Positions 17,634 through 27,218 of a DNA stretch of 64,000 nucleotides are shown here, in pieces. Position 1 is the first letter of the stretch; the number at the start of each line of letters is the position of its first letter. The position numbers were made by a program, and so were the translations under genes. Source of the DNA: Verrucomicrobiota bacterium (GTDB taxonomy: Bacteria > Verrucomicrobiota > Verrucomicrobiia > Limisphaerales > J093); NCBI GenBank assembly GCA_016716505.1, contig JADJWF010000004.1, forward strand, positions 620,001-684,000. The letters are read 5' to 3'. A model generated the notes under the pieces. The model made no database searches. It worked only from the letters and a program-made list of their open reading frames with translations, and was not told the origin of the DNA.

Positions 17634-17803
17634 TGCTGCCCAAGGTAATTACCCCCACCGTGACCGCAAACCGGGCGCAGTCGTTTTCCGCGGGGTGAAG
17701 TACGATCCCACCCATCCTTCCCAACGCCGCAAATTGTTCTTGTCGCCCTCGCGCCAGAAACCCCTTGCCACGCCGGCGCGGAGTCCTGGGTGAAATGGTC
17801 GGG

Positions 17804-18223
17804 TCAGGCCAACGGGTCGTCTGGTCCCAGCAGCCATGCCTGCGGGTGATTCCGGAAACCCAAGCGGGGGTAGTAGTCCACAGCCCGGGGCGCCGCCAGG
17901 AGGATGATCTGAGCGCGGCCACCGTAGTGCTGGGTTTGGCGGATCAATTCCCTGCCGATACCCCGCCGTTGATGGCTGACGCGGACCGCCAGATCGGACA
18001 GGTAGGTGCAGTACGAAAAATCGCTCAAGCTCCGCGCCAGCCCGACCAATTGGTCGCCCTCCCACGCGGTGATGACCAAATTCGCGTGGCGCAGCATGGC
18101 GGCCATCCGCTCGCGATCCTCGATCGGCCGGCGCTCGCCGAGGGTGGAAGCCCGGTACAACTCGACGACCGCGTCCAAGCTCACGTCGTTGCCGAGACGG
18201 AAGGTGATGCCAGCAGGAGCCAC
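17804..18223 (-). CDS. GNAT family N-acetyltransferase
   Basis: About 139 aa from GTG 18223. It has LYRASTLGERRPIEDRERM, then the GNAT core YLSDLAVRVSHQRRGIGREL with the acetyl-CoA-binding R/Q-x-x-G-x-G/A motif, and APRAVDYYPRLGFRNHPQAW. It acetylates an unknown small substrate, probably in the cytoplasm. The frame is open further upstream, but that part overlaps the pseudopilin gene and lacks GNAT similarity. GTG codons at about 18265 are alternative starts that would couple it to the pseudopilin stop. Confidence 0.8.
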   Translation of the reverse strand: MAPAGITFRLGNDVSLDAVVELYRASTLGERRPIEDRERMAAMLRHANLVITAWEGDQLVGLARSLSDFSYCTYLSDLAVRVSHQRRGIGRELIRQTQHYGGRAQIILLAAPRAVDYYPRLGFRNHPQAWLLGPDDPLA

Positions 18224-18258
18224 AGGCGCGTGGGAGCCCGAAAGTCTTGCTGCCCGAT

Positions 18259-19038
18259 TTACCACCACTTCCACGACGGGTCGGGCGCCGGGGAACTCAG
18301 CCAGTTCTGCATTTCCGGCGGAAAGCGGAAGTTTTCCGCGTGACCATCGCCAAACAGCATGTTCTGAAACCGTTTCCCACGGTAGGCATGCCAAATATTG
18401 CGGTTGTCGGCTTGCGCCCCCTCGCCCAACGGCCGGTTCGCGTGCCACGGCCAGTCGCCGTGGATGATTTTGTTCGCCGGGCTGCGCAGCATCTCCGCCT
18501 CGCTCAACGAAGTGCTCGGAGCAGTGCCGGGGGCGGCCTTGGAGTCTCCCGTCACCCGGCGCACGCGGAAATGGTCACTCACCCATTGGGGCAGATAACT
18601 GTTGCCCCACGAGGTGTAGCAAGTCCGGTTCTTGGGCGTGTTGCTGAAGGAGTCGCCTTTGTCGGCCGGGCAACGGAAGCTTTCCACCGCTCCGACATAG
18701 CGGTTCAGCGGCCGGTTGGTCTCGCGCACATTCCCCCCATAATCTGCGGCAGGGCCGCTTAGAAACGCGTTGGTAATGAATTTGCCGCCCACCGCGCCCC
18801 AACCGTCGTGGGTGGGGTAAAGGCTCCGATTCTCATCCGTGTACAGGGCGAAGCCCACGCCATGCTGTTTCAGATTGGCCACGCACGTCACGCTCAGCGC
18901 CTTGCTTTTCGCCCGTGACAGGGCCGGCAGCAGCATGCCCGCGAGGATGGCAATGATCGCGATCACGACCAGTAATTCGATCAGCGTGAAGCCGCCGCGC
19001 AACTGACCCGGAGGGTGGGCTCGATCTTGGGTGATCAC
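18259..19038 (-). CDS. Pseudopilin-like protein with prepilin N-terminal cleavage/methylation signal
   Basis: A 259-aa protein. The leader ends in GG followed by FTLIELLVVIAIIAILAGML (about residues 17-36), a class III/type IV prepilin signal cleaved by prepilin peptidase before Phe. The C-terminal domain has cysteines (VTCVANLKQHG, FRCPADKGDS) and an FGDGHAENFRF end typical of the planctomycete/verrucomicrobial family with the H-X9-DG motif. It is exported and possibly assembled as part of a type II secretion-like pseudopilus. One of three such genes in the window; none lies near secretion ATPases. Confidence 0.85.
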   Translation of the reverse strand: MITQDRAHPPGQLRGGFTLIELLVVIAIIAILAGMLLPALSRAKSKALSVTCVANLKQHGVGFALYTDENRSLYPTHDGWGAVGGKFITNAFLSGPAADYGGNVRETNRPLNRYVGAVESFRCPADKGDSFSNTPKNRTCYTSWGNSYLPQWVSDHFRVRRVTGDSKAAPGTAPSTSLSEAEMLRSPANKIIHGDWPWHANRPLGEGAQADNRNIWHAYRGKRFQNMLFGDGHAENFRFPPEMQNWLSSPAPDPSWKWW

Positions 19039-19320
19039 GGAGCCAAACTAGCCGAGAAGCTGACCAAGCCAAGACCGGATTGGACGAAAGGAAAACCGCG
19101 TCAATCACCATGATGCCAAGGGACTGGACGGTTTGGGGAGCGCAAGAAATTGGCCCCGGCCGGAATGGGAATAACAAGGCGCGTAGCGGAGCCCTCCATC
19201 CGCAACCAAGTTTTCAGCCGCCCCCCGCCTTCTTGTCGCCGCTGGCTCCGGGTGCCCGACGCCCCGCCGTCGCACCCCGCGCTTGCCCGGCGTGGGAAAC
19301 CGGGTACACCTCTGGCCGCT

Positions 19321-20466
19321 ATGGCATCCATTTCCTCGCTCCGGGCCGGCGTGATCGGCACCGGTTTCATCGGTCCCGTCCATGTGGAGGCACTTCGCCG
19401 GTTGGGAGTGACGGTAACGGCCCTGTGCGATCTGCCGGATCGGGTTGACGCCCTGGCCGAACGCCTCGCCATTCCCCGGGCCTTCGGGAATTACCAAGAC
19501 CTACTGCGGTCGCCCGACGTGGATGTGGTTCACATCTGTTCGCCCAATCGGTTTCACTGCAAGATGTCGCTCGCGGCGCTTCGGGCGGGCAAGCACGTCG
19601 TGTGCGAAAAACCGCTCGCCATGAACACCCGGGAGACGGCGGCGATCGTCCGACTGGCGCGCCAATCCGGCCTCGTCTTCGGGGTGAACTACAACGTCCG
19701 GTTCTACCCGGCGGTGCTTCAAATGCGGAGACTCGTCGCCAAGGGTGAGCTGGGCGAAATCATCCATGTCAACGGCTCGTACTTCCAGGACTGGCTCTTC
19801 AAGGAGACGGACTACAACTGGCGCCTGCTTCCCGCCGAGGGCGGCAAACTGCGCGCCGTGGCCGACATTGGCACGCACTGGATGGACACGGCGTCGTTCA
19901 TCTTGGGGGCGCCAATCAAGCGCGTCTTGGCTGATCTGGGAACTTTTCACCGCACCCGCCGCCGGCCGCTGGGCGAGGTCCAGACCTTCACGAAAGTCAG
20001 CGCGGACCAGAAGTACCAAGCCTACGCGGTCAAAACCGAGGATTTCGCCAACGTGCTCCTTGAATTCGGCAACGGTGCTAGGGGCAATCTTGGGGTTTCG
20101 CAGGTCGCGGCTGGTCGCAAGAACTGCATCCGCATCGAGATTTACGGGTCGAAGCAGTCCGTCTGGTGGTGTTCGGAGGATCCGGAGCGCCTGCATTTCG
20201 GACAGCGCGATGGGGCCAACCAGACGGCCATTCGCGCCACGCCGGCGTTCGGGGATGGTGCCGCTGGCTTCACGGATTACCCGCCCGGCCACGTCGAAGG
20301 TTTCCCTGATACCTTCAAGATGCTCTTCCGCTCCATCTACGGGTGCATTGCCGCCAGCGACCGTTGCGAGTGTCTTCACGCCACGGCCGAGGATGGACAC
20401 TGGGAGGTCGCGGTCTGCGAAGCGATCCTCGCCAGCCACCGGTCCAAACGGTGGGTGACCGTGTGA
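19321..20466 (+). CDS. Gfo/Idh/MocA family oxidoreductase
   Basis: A 381-aa NAD(P)-dependent sugar dehydrogenase/isomerase-type enzyme. The Rossmann motif GVIGTGFIGPVHVEALRRLG lies at about residues 10-29. VHICSPNRFH and the family EKP motif in GKHVVCEKPLAMN (about 91-103) follow, and the catalytic region includes AVADIGTHWMDTASFILG with the conserved Asp/His. The substrate is probably a sugar or cyclitol. ATG 19321 fits the family start; upstream in-frame codons extend into unrelated sequence. The gene stands alone between genes on the opposite strand. Confidence 0.9.
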   Translation: MASISSLRAGVIGTGFIGPVHVEALRRLGVTVTALCDLPDRVDALAERLAIPRAFGNYQDLLRSPDVDVVHICSPNRFHCKMSLAALRAGKHVVCEKPLAMNTRETAAIVRLARQSGLVFGVNYNVRFYPAVLQMRRLVAKGELGEIIHVNGSYFQDWLFKETDYNWRLLPAEGGKLRAVADIGTHWMDTASFILGAPIKRVLADLGTFHRTRRRPLGEVQTFTKVSADQKYQAYAVKTEDFANVLLEFGNGARGNLGVSQVAAGRKNCIRIEIYGSKQSVWWCSEDPERLHFGQRDGANQTAIRATPAFGDGAAGFTDYPPGHVEGFPDTFKMLFRSIYGCIAASDRCECLHATAEDGHWEVAVCEAILASHRSKRWVTV

Positions 20467-20523
20467 CCGGAGCGTGATTCGCAACCGGACCGGTCGGTGA
20501 TAGAGCGGGCCGCGCCGGGGGTG

Positions 20524-21809
20524 TCACGGCTGCGCCGGCCGGTCATCCTGCAAGTCAACTTCCGCCTTGGTGCGGTTGTTTTCGAGTGTCACCCGGCCCG
20601 CCTGCTTGCCGATGCGGATGCCGATCTTCTGGCGACCGGTGCCGGTGTCCTCGATGACGTTCCGGCGAATGACCGTGTCGTGCGTCTCGCCATTCACGAA
20701 CAAGCCCCAGCCCTCGTTGTCCCGGACGATGTTCTCCTCAAAGGTGATCCGGTGCGCTGCCATCGGCTCGGTTTCGTTGCGCCAATAAACGCCGCCAGCC
20801 CGGTTGCCGATGATCGTGTTCCCGCGAACAGTGTTGTCGGTGTCCTTGTGGCCGATGGACATGCCGAATCCGCCGTTCCCTTCGAGCCAGTTGCCCTCGG
20901 CGACGCCACCCTTGACCCGCCAGCAGAAGAACAAGCCGTCTGAGCCGTTCGCCACCGCGCGGCAGTTGACCACGGTGGGGCGTTGCGAGCCGCTGCCCGG
21001 ATGCAGTCCCAGACCAGCGCAACGCTCCACTACGCAAGCCTCGATGGTCACGTCGTTCGATTGTTGGAAGCTGATGCCGTCCCCGTTGTAGTCCCCCGCA
21101 CGATGCAGCGGCTGATGACGCAGTGGTCGCCGCGATAGAGGAAGATGCCCGCCGTCCGACAACCGTCCACGAGGGTGGGGTTTTCGGCGCGGTTGCCGTC
21201 CACCGTGAGGTTCTCGACCCGTGCGTCCTGGAGATGGTAGCCGCTGATCACCGGGAAGACCGTGGCGGCAAAGCCCTCGTCGGCCACCAGGATATCCGCG
21301 TTCATCGGGCGCGTGAGCGTGAAGTAGTTGCCTCGGGCGTTGAGAATGGTCGCGCAGACGCCGTGAAAGTGTCGCTGTGTCTTGGAACCGACATAGACGC
21401 CTTGGCCGATGGCGAAGCCGCCCGGGTCCACCACCGTGATGGCCGCCTCGCCAAAATCGCCGTCCGCGGCCAGCGGCGAGCGGAACTCGCGGTCTTTTCT
21501 AAGCACCGTCAACTCGCCCGCCCCGCGCACGGTTACGCGGCTGCGCAGATGCAGTGAGTCCCTCATCACGTACACGCCCGGGCCGATTTCGACCACGCCC
21601 CCGCCGAGGTTGCCCACGTAGTCCACGGCCGCCTGCAACGCCCGGTGGTCGCCGCCGATGATGTCCGCGTCGCGCAACCCGACAGTGATCCGGACGGCGG
21701 GTTGGGCGTGGAGTTCGTTCTCGGCGTACCGGCGACCGGCTTGATCCGCCGCGCCGCGGGCGGAAACCAGCAACACCAACAACAGGCTGAAGCCAAGGCG
21801 TGATCTCAT
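20524..21809 (-). pseudogene. Right-handed beta-helix secreted protein, broken by a frameshift
   Basis: Translation starts at ATG 21809 with a signal peptide (MRSRLGFSLLLVLLVSARGA). A pectate-lyase/NosD-like beta-helix follows (ALQAAVDYVGNLGGGVVEIG, YVMRDSLHLRSRVTVRGAGE, DARVENLTVDGNRAENP) up to HCVISRCIVRG. The helix then resumes in another frame (DYNGDGISFQQSNDVTIEAC, GGFGMSIGHKDTDNTVRGNT, ITFEENIVRDNEGWGLFVNG). The junction is a five-C run at 21093-21097 on the plus strand; one more base would restore a single protein of about 428 aa. This may be a real mutation or a sequencing error. Probable role: binding or cleaving an extracellular polysaccharide. Confidence 0.8.
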
Positions 21810-21871
21810 GGCGGCAGTCTAGCTCCCCTCGAGTCCGGGTCACGGACCGTTTGAGTAACGGTGGGGAGCAT

Positions 21872-22786
21872 TCAACCGCCCTTGAGCGAACTGGTTCGTT
21901 GCTTGAGCCAGTCCCAGTCCGTCGGGGGCTCAGCGGCAAACCCACCCCCGGCCGCGCCCTGAACGGGCGGGCGAATGGTGCCCGTTGGCCCGGCCACCTG
22001 CCAGCGTCGTAGTTCGAGGTGACCGTCCGCAAAGCTGAGGTTCGCGGCGCCGTTGTGATACGAACCGGGCAGATTGCCCCACTTGTATTCGTGGAGGCGG
22101 TTCATGAAGAAGCCATCGTTGAGCGTGTCGGGGTGCTCGTCGAGGAAGACGAACGTCATCGCCGGCTGCACGAGATCGCTGCCCTTGAAGAACTGGAGGT
22201 AGTCCGGGTTGAAGCGGTTGGTCAGCACCCCGGGGTCGCCCACCAGGGAGTTCATCGCCACACTGCGGATGCGCGCGCCGGCCGGCGTCCGCGACTTGTC
22301 GGACGGGCACTTGAACACGCCGGCAGATTTGCCCGCGTAAGGGGCCAACTTCGCCTCGGTCAGCAAGAGTGTGTTCGTGTTCTCCGGGCTGGCCGTCCAG
22401 TCCTGGACATTGTTGACCCAGTTCTCGCAGCGCTCGCGGGTCTCATCAATCCCGTGATTGGCCACGTACGTGTCGTTGAAATCGTCGGCGTACATTTGCC
22501 ACCCGGTCTGCAGTTGGCGGATGTTGCTCGCGCAAGCGGCGCCCTGCGCCCGGCCCTTGGCCTTGCTCAGGGCGGGCAGCAACAGACCGGCCAGGATCGC
22601 GATGACGGCGATCACCACCAATAGCTCGATGAGCGTGAAGCCGGCCGGAACCGGCAGGATGCGAGTTGCGTCATGACGACGCCGCTGTCCGCAGGGCGCG
22701 GACGGGACCAGACTGCCTCGCCGCCGGCCGGCTCCGCACTGGGTGAGCGTCGGCAACGACCGGCAGATTTCGGGGCGCATGCTCAT
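21872..22786 (-). CDS. Pseudopilin-like protein (H-X9-DG type)
   Basis: About 304 aa. The prepilin signal GFTLIELLVVIAVIAILAGL sits unusually deep, about 48 residues in. Beyond it are ACASNIRQLQTGWQMYADDF and the diagnostic HNGAANLSFADGH (H-X9-DG) near the C-terminus. The ATG at 22786 overlaps the epimerase TGA by 4 bases; a second ATG two codons later is possible. The long leader is Arg-rich and may be partly untranslated. Predicted to be exported and processed by prepilin peptidase. Function unknown. Confidence 0.82.
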   Translation of the reverse strand: MSMRPEICRSLPTLTQCGAGRRRGSLVPSAPCGQRRRHDATRILPVPAGFTLIELLVVIAVIAILAGLLLPALSKAKGRAQGAACASNIRQLQTGWQMYADDFNDTYVANHGIDETRERCENWVNNVQDWTASPENTNTLLLTEAKLAPYAGKSAGVFKCPSDKSRTPAGARIRSVAMNSLVGDPGVLTNRFNPDYLQFFKGSDLVQPAMTFVFLDEHPDTLNDGFFMNRLHEYKWGNLPGSYHNGAANLSFADGHLELRRWQVAGPTGTIRPPVQGAAGGGFAAEPPTDWDWLKQRTSSLKGG

Positions 22787-23862
22787 GCGCCACCGCGCGC
22801 CCCGGGAGTCCGTTCCCGCACGCACAATCCAACCTTCACCGGCGCCTGCGCGAAAGACACCCTGCCACCCGCCACCGAAACGCCCTCGAAAGGATCATTC
22901 GTGGTGAGGAGGCTGCCATCAATGTCGAGGTAGTCGGTCAGTTCCGCCAGGTGGGCGGCAGCGCTGATCAGGACGCTCGATTCAATCATGCAGCCGAGCA
23001 TGGTCTTGAGGCCCGCGTTGCGGGCCGCTCGCAGGGCTTCCAGAGCGGTCGAGACTCCGCCGGTCTTGACCAGCTTGACGTTGACGCCGTGGAAGGCGTC
23101 CACGCACTTGGGCAGATTGCCCGCGTAAAGGTAGGACTCGTCAGCAAAGAGCGGCAGCGGCGAACGTTCCTTCAACCACGCCAGATCGCGCGGATCCGTC
23201 GCCGCCGGCATGGGCTGCTCGACAAACTGGATGTGGCCGTCGCCCGCGAGCCACTCAATCTGGCGCAACGCCTCCTCCTTCGTGGTCCACGCCTCGTTCG
23301 CGTCCACGCGCACCGGTTTCGTGGGCGCGACCTCGCGAAGGGCCCGCAGATTCTCGCGGTCGTTGGGACTGCCGAGCTTCAGTTTGAGGACAGGATAGGC
23401 GGCGGCTTCGGCCACCTTCGCGCGAATCACCTCGGGCGAATCTATCCCGATGCTGAACGAACTGATGTGGTGGTTCTCGCGAAACCCCAGACCGAGATAA
23501 TCGTAGAGGGGCTTGCCAGCCAGCTTGGCCGCGCCGTCGAGCAGGGCGATGTCGAAGGCGCCCTTGATGGCGTGGTTCCCGGGGCCGAGCGAACGCACGT
23601 AGCGCATGCTCCCGGCCGGATCGGCAAAGGACAGTTGGTAGAGGTTGACGATCTCGACGAAGGCGGCTGCGTTGTCAGCGGTCTCGCGATACCGCTCCGC
23701 CGGCGCGGCCTCGCCGATCCCGGTGGTACCATGCTCGTCGGTCAACTCGACGAACACGACCGGATAGGAGTCTTTACCGCCCGAACCGCCGGGTCGAAGA
23801 CCCGACGCGATGGTCCAGCGATGGGCCAAGGCGAGATCGTAGCGCCAGGAGCGCAGTTTCAT
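22783..23862 (-). CDS. Dipeptide epimerase, enolase superfamily (L-Ala-D/L-Glu epimerase-like)
   Basis: A 359-aa enolase-superfamily enzyme of the muconate-lactonising subgroup. The catalytic K-x-K is in PVLKLKLGSP. Metal ligands lie in VRVDANEAWT (Asp), FVEQPMP (Glu) and LFADESYLY (Asp), and the second base is in NVKLVKTGGV. This arrangement is that of AE epimerases, which recycle murein dipeptides by racemising the second residue; other dipeptide specificities are possible. The start is ATG 23862, since upstream in-frame sequence runs antisense through the BamD-like gene. Possibly cotranscribed with the pseudopilin by an ATGA overlap. Confidence 0.9.
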   Translation of the reverse strand: MKLRSWRYDLALAHRWTIASGLRPGGSGGKDSYPVVFVELTDEHGTTGIGEAAPAERYRETADNAAAFVEIVNLYQLSFADPAGSMRYVRSLGPGNHAIKGAFDIALLDGAAKLAGKPLYDYLGLGFRENHHISSFSIGIDSPEVIRAKVAEAAAYPVLKLKLGSPNDRENLRALREVAPTKPVRVDANEAWTTKEEALRQIEWLAGDGHIQFVEQPMPAATDPRDLAWLKERSPLPLFADESYLYAGNLPKCVDAFHGVNVKLVKTGGVSTALEALRAARNAGLKTMLGCMIESSVLISAAAHLAELTDYLDIDGSLLTTNDPFEGVSVAGGRVSFAQAPVKVGLCVRERTPGARGGA

Positions 23863-24048
23863 GCGGGGGAGACGAAAGCCGAAAGCGTCGCTGGAAGCAA
23901 CGGTGGAGTCCGGTGGCCGGGGCGCGCGGGATCGGCAGCGCGCTCCGCTGGCGGCCGCTTTGCGGGAACCTGGGCCCGTGCGGCGATTCCGGAGCGCCGC
24001 CTGGCCGCGTTGACTTGAGGGGGTGGGTCCTTTACGGTCCGCGCTCGC

Positions 24049-25107
24049 ATGAAGCGGTTCCTCCTCGTGATTTCGCTCGTGGCCGTGGGCCTGTTCTGGC
24101 TGCCCGCCCGTTGCCCGGCACCGCTGGTGTACCGGCCCGGTGAAGGCTGGACCTACGAGGCGGTCGGCGAGGGCAGGTGGACCCGCGCCCGGGCGAAGGA
24201 TCAGTTCGAGGTGGCCCAGGAGGCGTTTGACAACGGGAAGACGCGCCTGGCCATCAAGGCCGCACGCCGCACCGTCAGGCGCTGGCCTTTGTCCGACTAC
24301 GCGCCCAAGGCCCAGGTGCTGCTCGGCCAATGCTACGAGAAGCGGAAGTACGACGAAAAGGCGTTCAAGGAGTACCAGCGGGCCATCGAGCGGTACCCAA
24401 AGGTCGAGGGCCTGCCGGAGATCCTGCAGCGGCAGTACGACATCGCCACCCGCTTTCTCAACGGCCAGTGGTTCAAACTCTGGGGTGTGATTCCCTTCTT
24501 TCCTTCCATGGAAAAGACCGCCCAGATGTACGCCAAGATCGTGCGGAACGGCCCGTTCAGCGAGGTCGGGCCCAAGGCGCAGATGGGCGTGGCGGCCGCG
24601 CGGGAAAAGCAGAAGGACTATCTGCTGGCGGTACGCGCCTACGAAGTGGCGGCCGACCGGTATTATCAGGACAAGGCCGTGGCGTCCGAGGCGCTCTACC
24701 GGGCCGGGCTGGCCTGGAAGAAGCAGGCGCAGACGGCGGAGTACGACCAGAGCGCGGCCGGCAGCGCGATCGCCACGTTCAGTGACTTCATCGTTCTCTA
24801 CCCCGAGGACGGACGGGTGGGTGAAGCCACGACCATCATCAGCGACCTGAAGACCGAGCAATCGCGCGGCGCCTACCGGGTGGCGCAGTTCTACGAGAAG
24901 AAGCGGCGCTGGAAGGCGGCCGAGATTTACTACAACGAGACGATCAGCAAGGACCCGGAATCCACCTGGGCGGCCGAGGCGCGCCGGCGCCTTGAATTCC
25001 TGCGCCGGCGGGTCGCCAAGGCGGCTGACTCCGTAAGTGTCGAACCTTCCGTCCCGGCGCCGATGCCGGTGGTAAACCCGGCCGAGCCGCCCCCGGAACG
25101 CCCGTGA
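24049..25107 (+). CDS. BamD/YfiO-like TPR outer-membrane assembly protein
   Basis: A 352-aa exported protein with a hydrophobic N-terminus (FLLVISLVAVGLFWLPARC) and TPR-like repeats: FEVAQEAFDNGKTRLAIKAA, YAPKAQVLLGQCYEKRKYDE, KAFKEYQRAIERYPKVEG, DYLLAVRAYEVAADRYYQ, RWKAAEIYYNETIS. These match outer-membrane assembly lipoproteins of the BamD type. The Cys at about residue 22 (ARCPAP) is not a clear lipobox. The tail is Pro-rich. The TGA overlaps the GTG of the LptE-like gene, linking protein and LPS insertion factors. Confidence 0.82.
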   Translation: MKRFLLVISLVAVGLFWLPARCPAPLVYRPGEGWTYEAVGEGRWTRARAKDQFEVAQEAFDNGKTRLAIKAARRTVRRWPLSDYAPKAQVLLGQCYEKRKYDEKAFKEYQRAIERYPKVEGLPEILQRQYDIATRFLNGQWFKLWGVIPFFPSMEKTAQMYAKIVRNGPFSEVGPKAQMGVAAAREKQKDYLLAVRAYEVAADRYYQDKAVASEALYRAGLAWKKQAQTAEYDQSAAGSAIATFSDFIVLYPEDGRVGEATTIISDLKTEQSRGAYRVAQFYEKKRRWKAAEIYYNETISKDPESTWAAEARRRLEFLRRRVAKAADSVSVEPSVPAPMPVVNPAEPPPERP

Positions 25108-25616
25108 GACCCGCGCTGCCGATCTCCGTGCTTCTGGCGACGCTCGTGCTTGCGGGCTGCGCCGGTTACCGGCTCGGCCCCACCAACGGCAGCCCCGCCG
25201 GCGCCCGCAGCATTCAGGTGGCATACTTTCAGAACGAGACCATGGAGCCGCGTCTCGCCGAGGCGGTTGCCCACGCCTTGCGCAAACGATTGCAGCAGGA
25301 CGGAACGTTCCGCCTGGCGACCCAGAACGACGGCGATGTGATCGTGAAAGGCGCGATCCTGCGCTACGAGCGCGAGGCGTTGTCCTTTCAACCGGCGGAT
25401 GTGATCACCGTGCGCGACTACGAAATCACCCTGTACTGCCGCGTGCTGGCGGAAGAGCGCGGTACCGGCAAGGTGCTGCTGGACCAGGTCGTCCGCGGAC
25501 GCACCACCCTCCGCGTCGGGGCGGACCAGACCAGCGTCGAGCGGCAGTCGCTGCCGATTCTCGCGGATGACTTTGCCCGCAACGCCGTGGACCTGCTGGT
25601 GGACGGGACGTGGTGA
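25104..25616 (+). CDS. lptE: LptE-like LPS-assembly lipoprotein
   Basis: A 170-aa lipoprotein with the lipobox LVLAGCAGYRLGP (Cys about 19). A compact domain has the LptE-like start GYRLGP, then ARSIQVAYFQNETMEPRLAE and YEITLYCRVLAEERGTGKVL. LptE plugs the LptD outer-membrane barrel and receives LPS. Assignment rests on the lipobox, the G-Y-x-L motif after the Cys and overall layout rather than strong identity. It starts at GTG 25104 overlapping the upstream stop. It fits a Gram-negative envelope that displays a polysaccharide. Confidence 0.75.
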   Translation: MRPALPISVLLATLVLAGCAGYRLGPTNGSPAGARSIQVAYFQNETMEPRLAEAVAHALRKRLQQDGTFRLATQNDGDVIVKGAILRYEREALSFQPADVITVRDYEITLYCRVLAEERGTGKVLLDQVVRGRTTLRVGADQTSVERQSLPILADDFARNAVDLLVDGTW

Positions 25617-25726
25617 GCGGGGGCGATGCTGGGCTGACCGCGCCCGAACAACGCGGCGAAGTGCGCCCCGGGCCTTTTGAGTTGGCCGCCCGTCACCCGG
25701 CCGGTTGACTTGCCGGCAGATCATTC

Positions 25727-26998
25727 ATGAAGGTTTCCCTTGCCTACGGTCGAAGCGGTCTGGTCGTGGAACTGCCAGACGACCGGACCACCGTCGTCGC
25801 GCCGCGCCATGCGCCGGGCTTGCCCGATGAGCGATCGGCCTTCGAGGCGGCGTTGCGCTCGCCAATCGGCGCGCCGGCCCTGGCGGATTCCGTGAAGCCC
25901 GCCGACCGCGTGTGCATTGTGTTCACGGACTCGACGCGAGCGACCCCGAACGAGCGCATCATTCCGTGGCTGCTGGCGGCGCTACGGCACGTTCCGCGCG
26001 ATCAGATCACGCTCCTCAACTCGACGGGTACCCACCGACCGAACACGCCGGCTGAACTGGCGGCATTGCTGACCCCGGAGGTCTGCTCGAGCTACCGGGT
26101 GCTCAATCACGACTGCCATGATCGCGCCGCCTTGGTCCAAGTGGGACACACGCGCTCCGGCGCGCCGGCGTTGATCAACCGGCATTTGGTGGAGGCGGAC
26201 CGGCGGATCATCACCGGCTTCATCGAGCCGCATTTCTTCGCCGGCTTCAGCGGCGGGCCGAAGGGCATCGTGCCCGGGTGCGCGGGGCTCGAGACGGTGA
26301 TGAGCAATCACGGCGCGGCCCACATCGGCGACCCCAACGCCACCTTCGCCGTCACCGAGGGAAATCCCTTGTGGGAGGAACTGCGCGACCTTGCGTTGCG
26401 GATCGGGCCGAGTTTCCTGGTGAACGTCACGCTCAATGAGCGACGCCAGATCACTGGCGTGTTTGCGGGCGACCTGATCGCGGCCCACCGGCGCGGCTGC
26501 GAGTTCGCGCGCGAGTCGGCGATGCAGCCGGTGGCGGAGCCGTTCGACATCGTCGTGACCACCAACAGCGGGCACCCGTTGGACCTCAACCTCTACCAGG
26601 GCGTGAAGGGCATGGCGGCCGGGGCGCGCATCCTGAAGCCGGGCGGTCTGCTGATCCTCGCGTGCGAATGTCGGGAGGGGACGCCGGCCGGCAGTCCGTT
26701 TGACCGATTACTCCGCAGCGCGGCAGGTCCGGAAGAGATTCTCGCCCGCGTTGCGACGCCCGGTTTTTGCGCGCCGGAACAATGGCAGGCGCAGATTCAG
26801 GCGCTGGTTCAACGCCGCGCCCGGGTGCGGCTTTACAGCGAACTACCGGACGAGGCCGTCCGCGCCGCGCACCTCGAACCCTGCCACGACATCGCCGCCA
26901 CCGTGCGCGAGGAATTGAACGCGCGCGGTCCGGCGGCCCGGGTCGCCGTGCTGCCGCAAGGGCCACTCACCATTCCCTACCTTCTGCCGAGTTCCTGA
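25727..26998 (+). CDS. LarA-like nickel-pincer racemase/epimerase family protein
   Basis: A 423-aa protein of the lactate racemase LarA family: VFTDSTRATPNERII, LLNSTGTHRPNTPAELAALL, IEPHFFAGFSGGPKGIVPG, and SNHGAAHIGDPNA. The His in GTHRP, the His and Lys in EPHFFAGFSGGPKG and the His in SNHG correspond to substrate and cofactor residues of LarA. Members racemise or epimerise 2-hydroxy acids with a nickel-pincer nucleotide made by LarB, LarC and LarE, none of which is in this window. Substrate unknown. The gene follows lptE by 110 bp. Confidence 0.87.
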   Translation: MKVSLAYGRSGLVVELPDDRTTVVAPRHAPGLPDERSAFEAALRSPIGAPALADSVKPADRVCIVFTDSTRATPNERIIPWLLAALRHVPRDQITLLNSTGTHRPNTPAELAALLTPEVCSSYRVLNHDCHDRAALVQVGHTRSGAPALINRHLVEADRRIITGFIEPHFFAGFSGGPKGIVPGCAGLETVMSNHGAAHIGDPNATFAVTEGNPLWEELRDLALRIGPSFLVNVTLNERRQITGVFAGDLIAAHRRGCEFARESAMQPVAEPFDIVVTTNSGHPLDLNLYQGVKGMAAGARILKPGGLLILACECREGTPAGSPFDRLLRSAAGPEEILARVATPGFCAPEQWQAQIQALVQRRARVRLYSELPDEAVRAAHLEPCHDIAATVREELNARGPAARVAVLPQGPLTIPYLLPSS

Positions 26999-27011
26999 GC
27001 CGGACGTGCCT

Positions 27012-27218
27012 TCAGGGAAGCGGGGCCTCTGCGGCATTGGTGGTGATAGGTGCATCGCCCGTTCGCTTCGGTGTGTCGCGCTCGGAGACAATGAGGAACA
27101 GCGCGAAGTTCAGCGCCAGCACCAGCAGCACGATGAAGCCCAGCGCCAGTTGCGCGCGGCGAATCTTCGGGGAAGGCGTGCCGGAAGCGGGCGGACCCGA
27201 GGGAGGCTTGGTGCTCAC
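27012..27218 (-). CDS. Small single-pass membrane protein
   Basis: 68 aa from GTG 27218, overlapping the NagB-like stop by 4 bases (GTGA). A Pro/Ser-rich N-terminus is followed by one strong transmembrane helix (LALGFIVLLVLALNFALFLI, about residues 24-43) and a polar tail. No family recognised. The tight overlap and sensible composition argue that it is translated with the deaminase gene. Confidence 0.6.
   Translation of the reverse strand: MSTKPPSGPPASGTPSPKIRRAQLALGFIVLLVLALNFALFLIVSERDTPKRTGDAPITTNAAEAPLP

Noticed and set aside
23863..25224. Minus-strand extension of the epimerase frame over the BamD-like and LptE-like genes
   Set aside because: The plus strand carries clear TPR and lipobox genes here. 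The epimerase family begins at ATG 23862.
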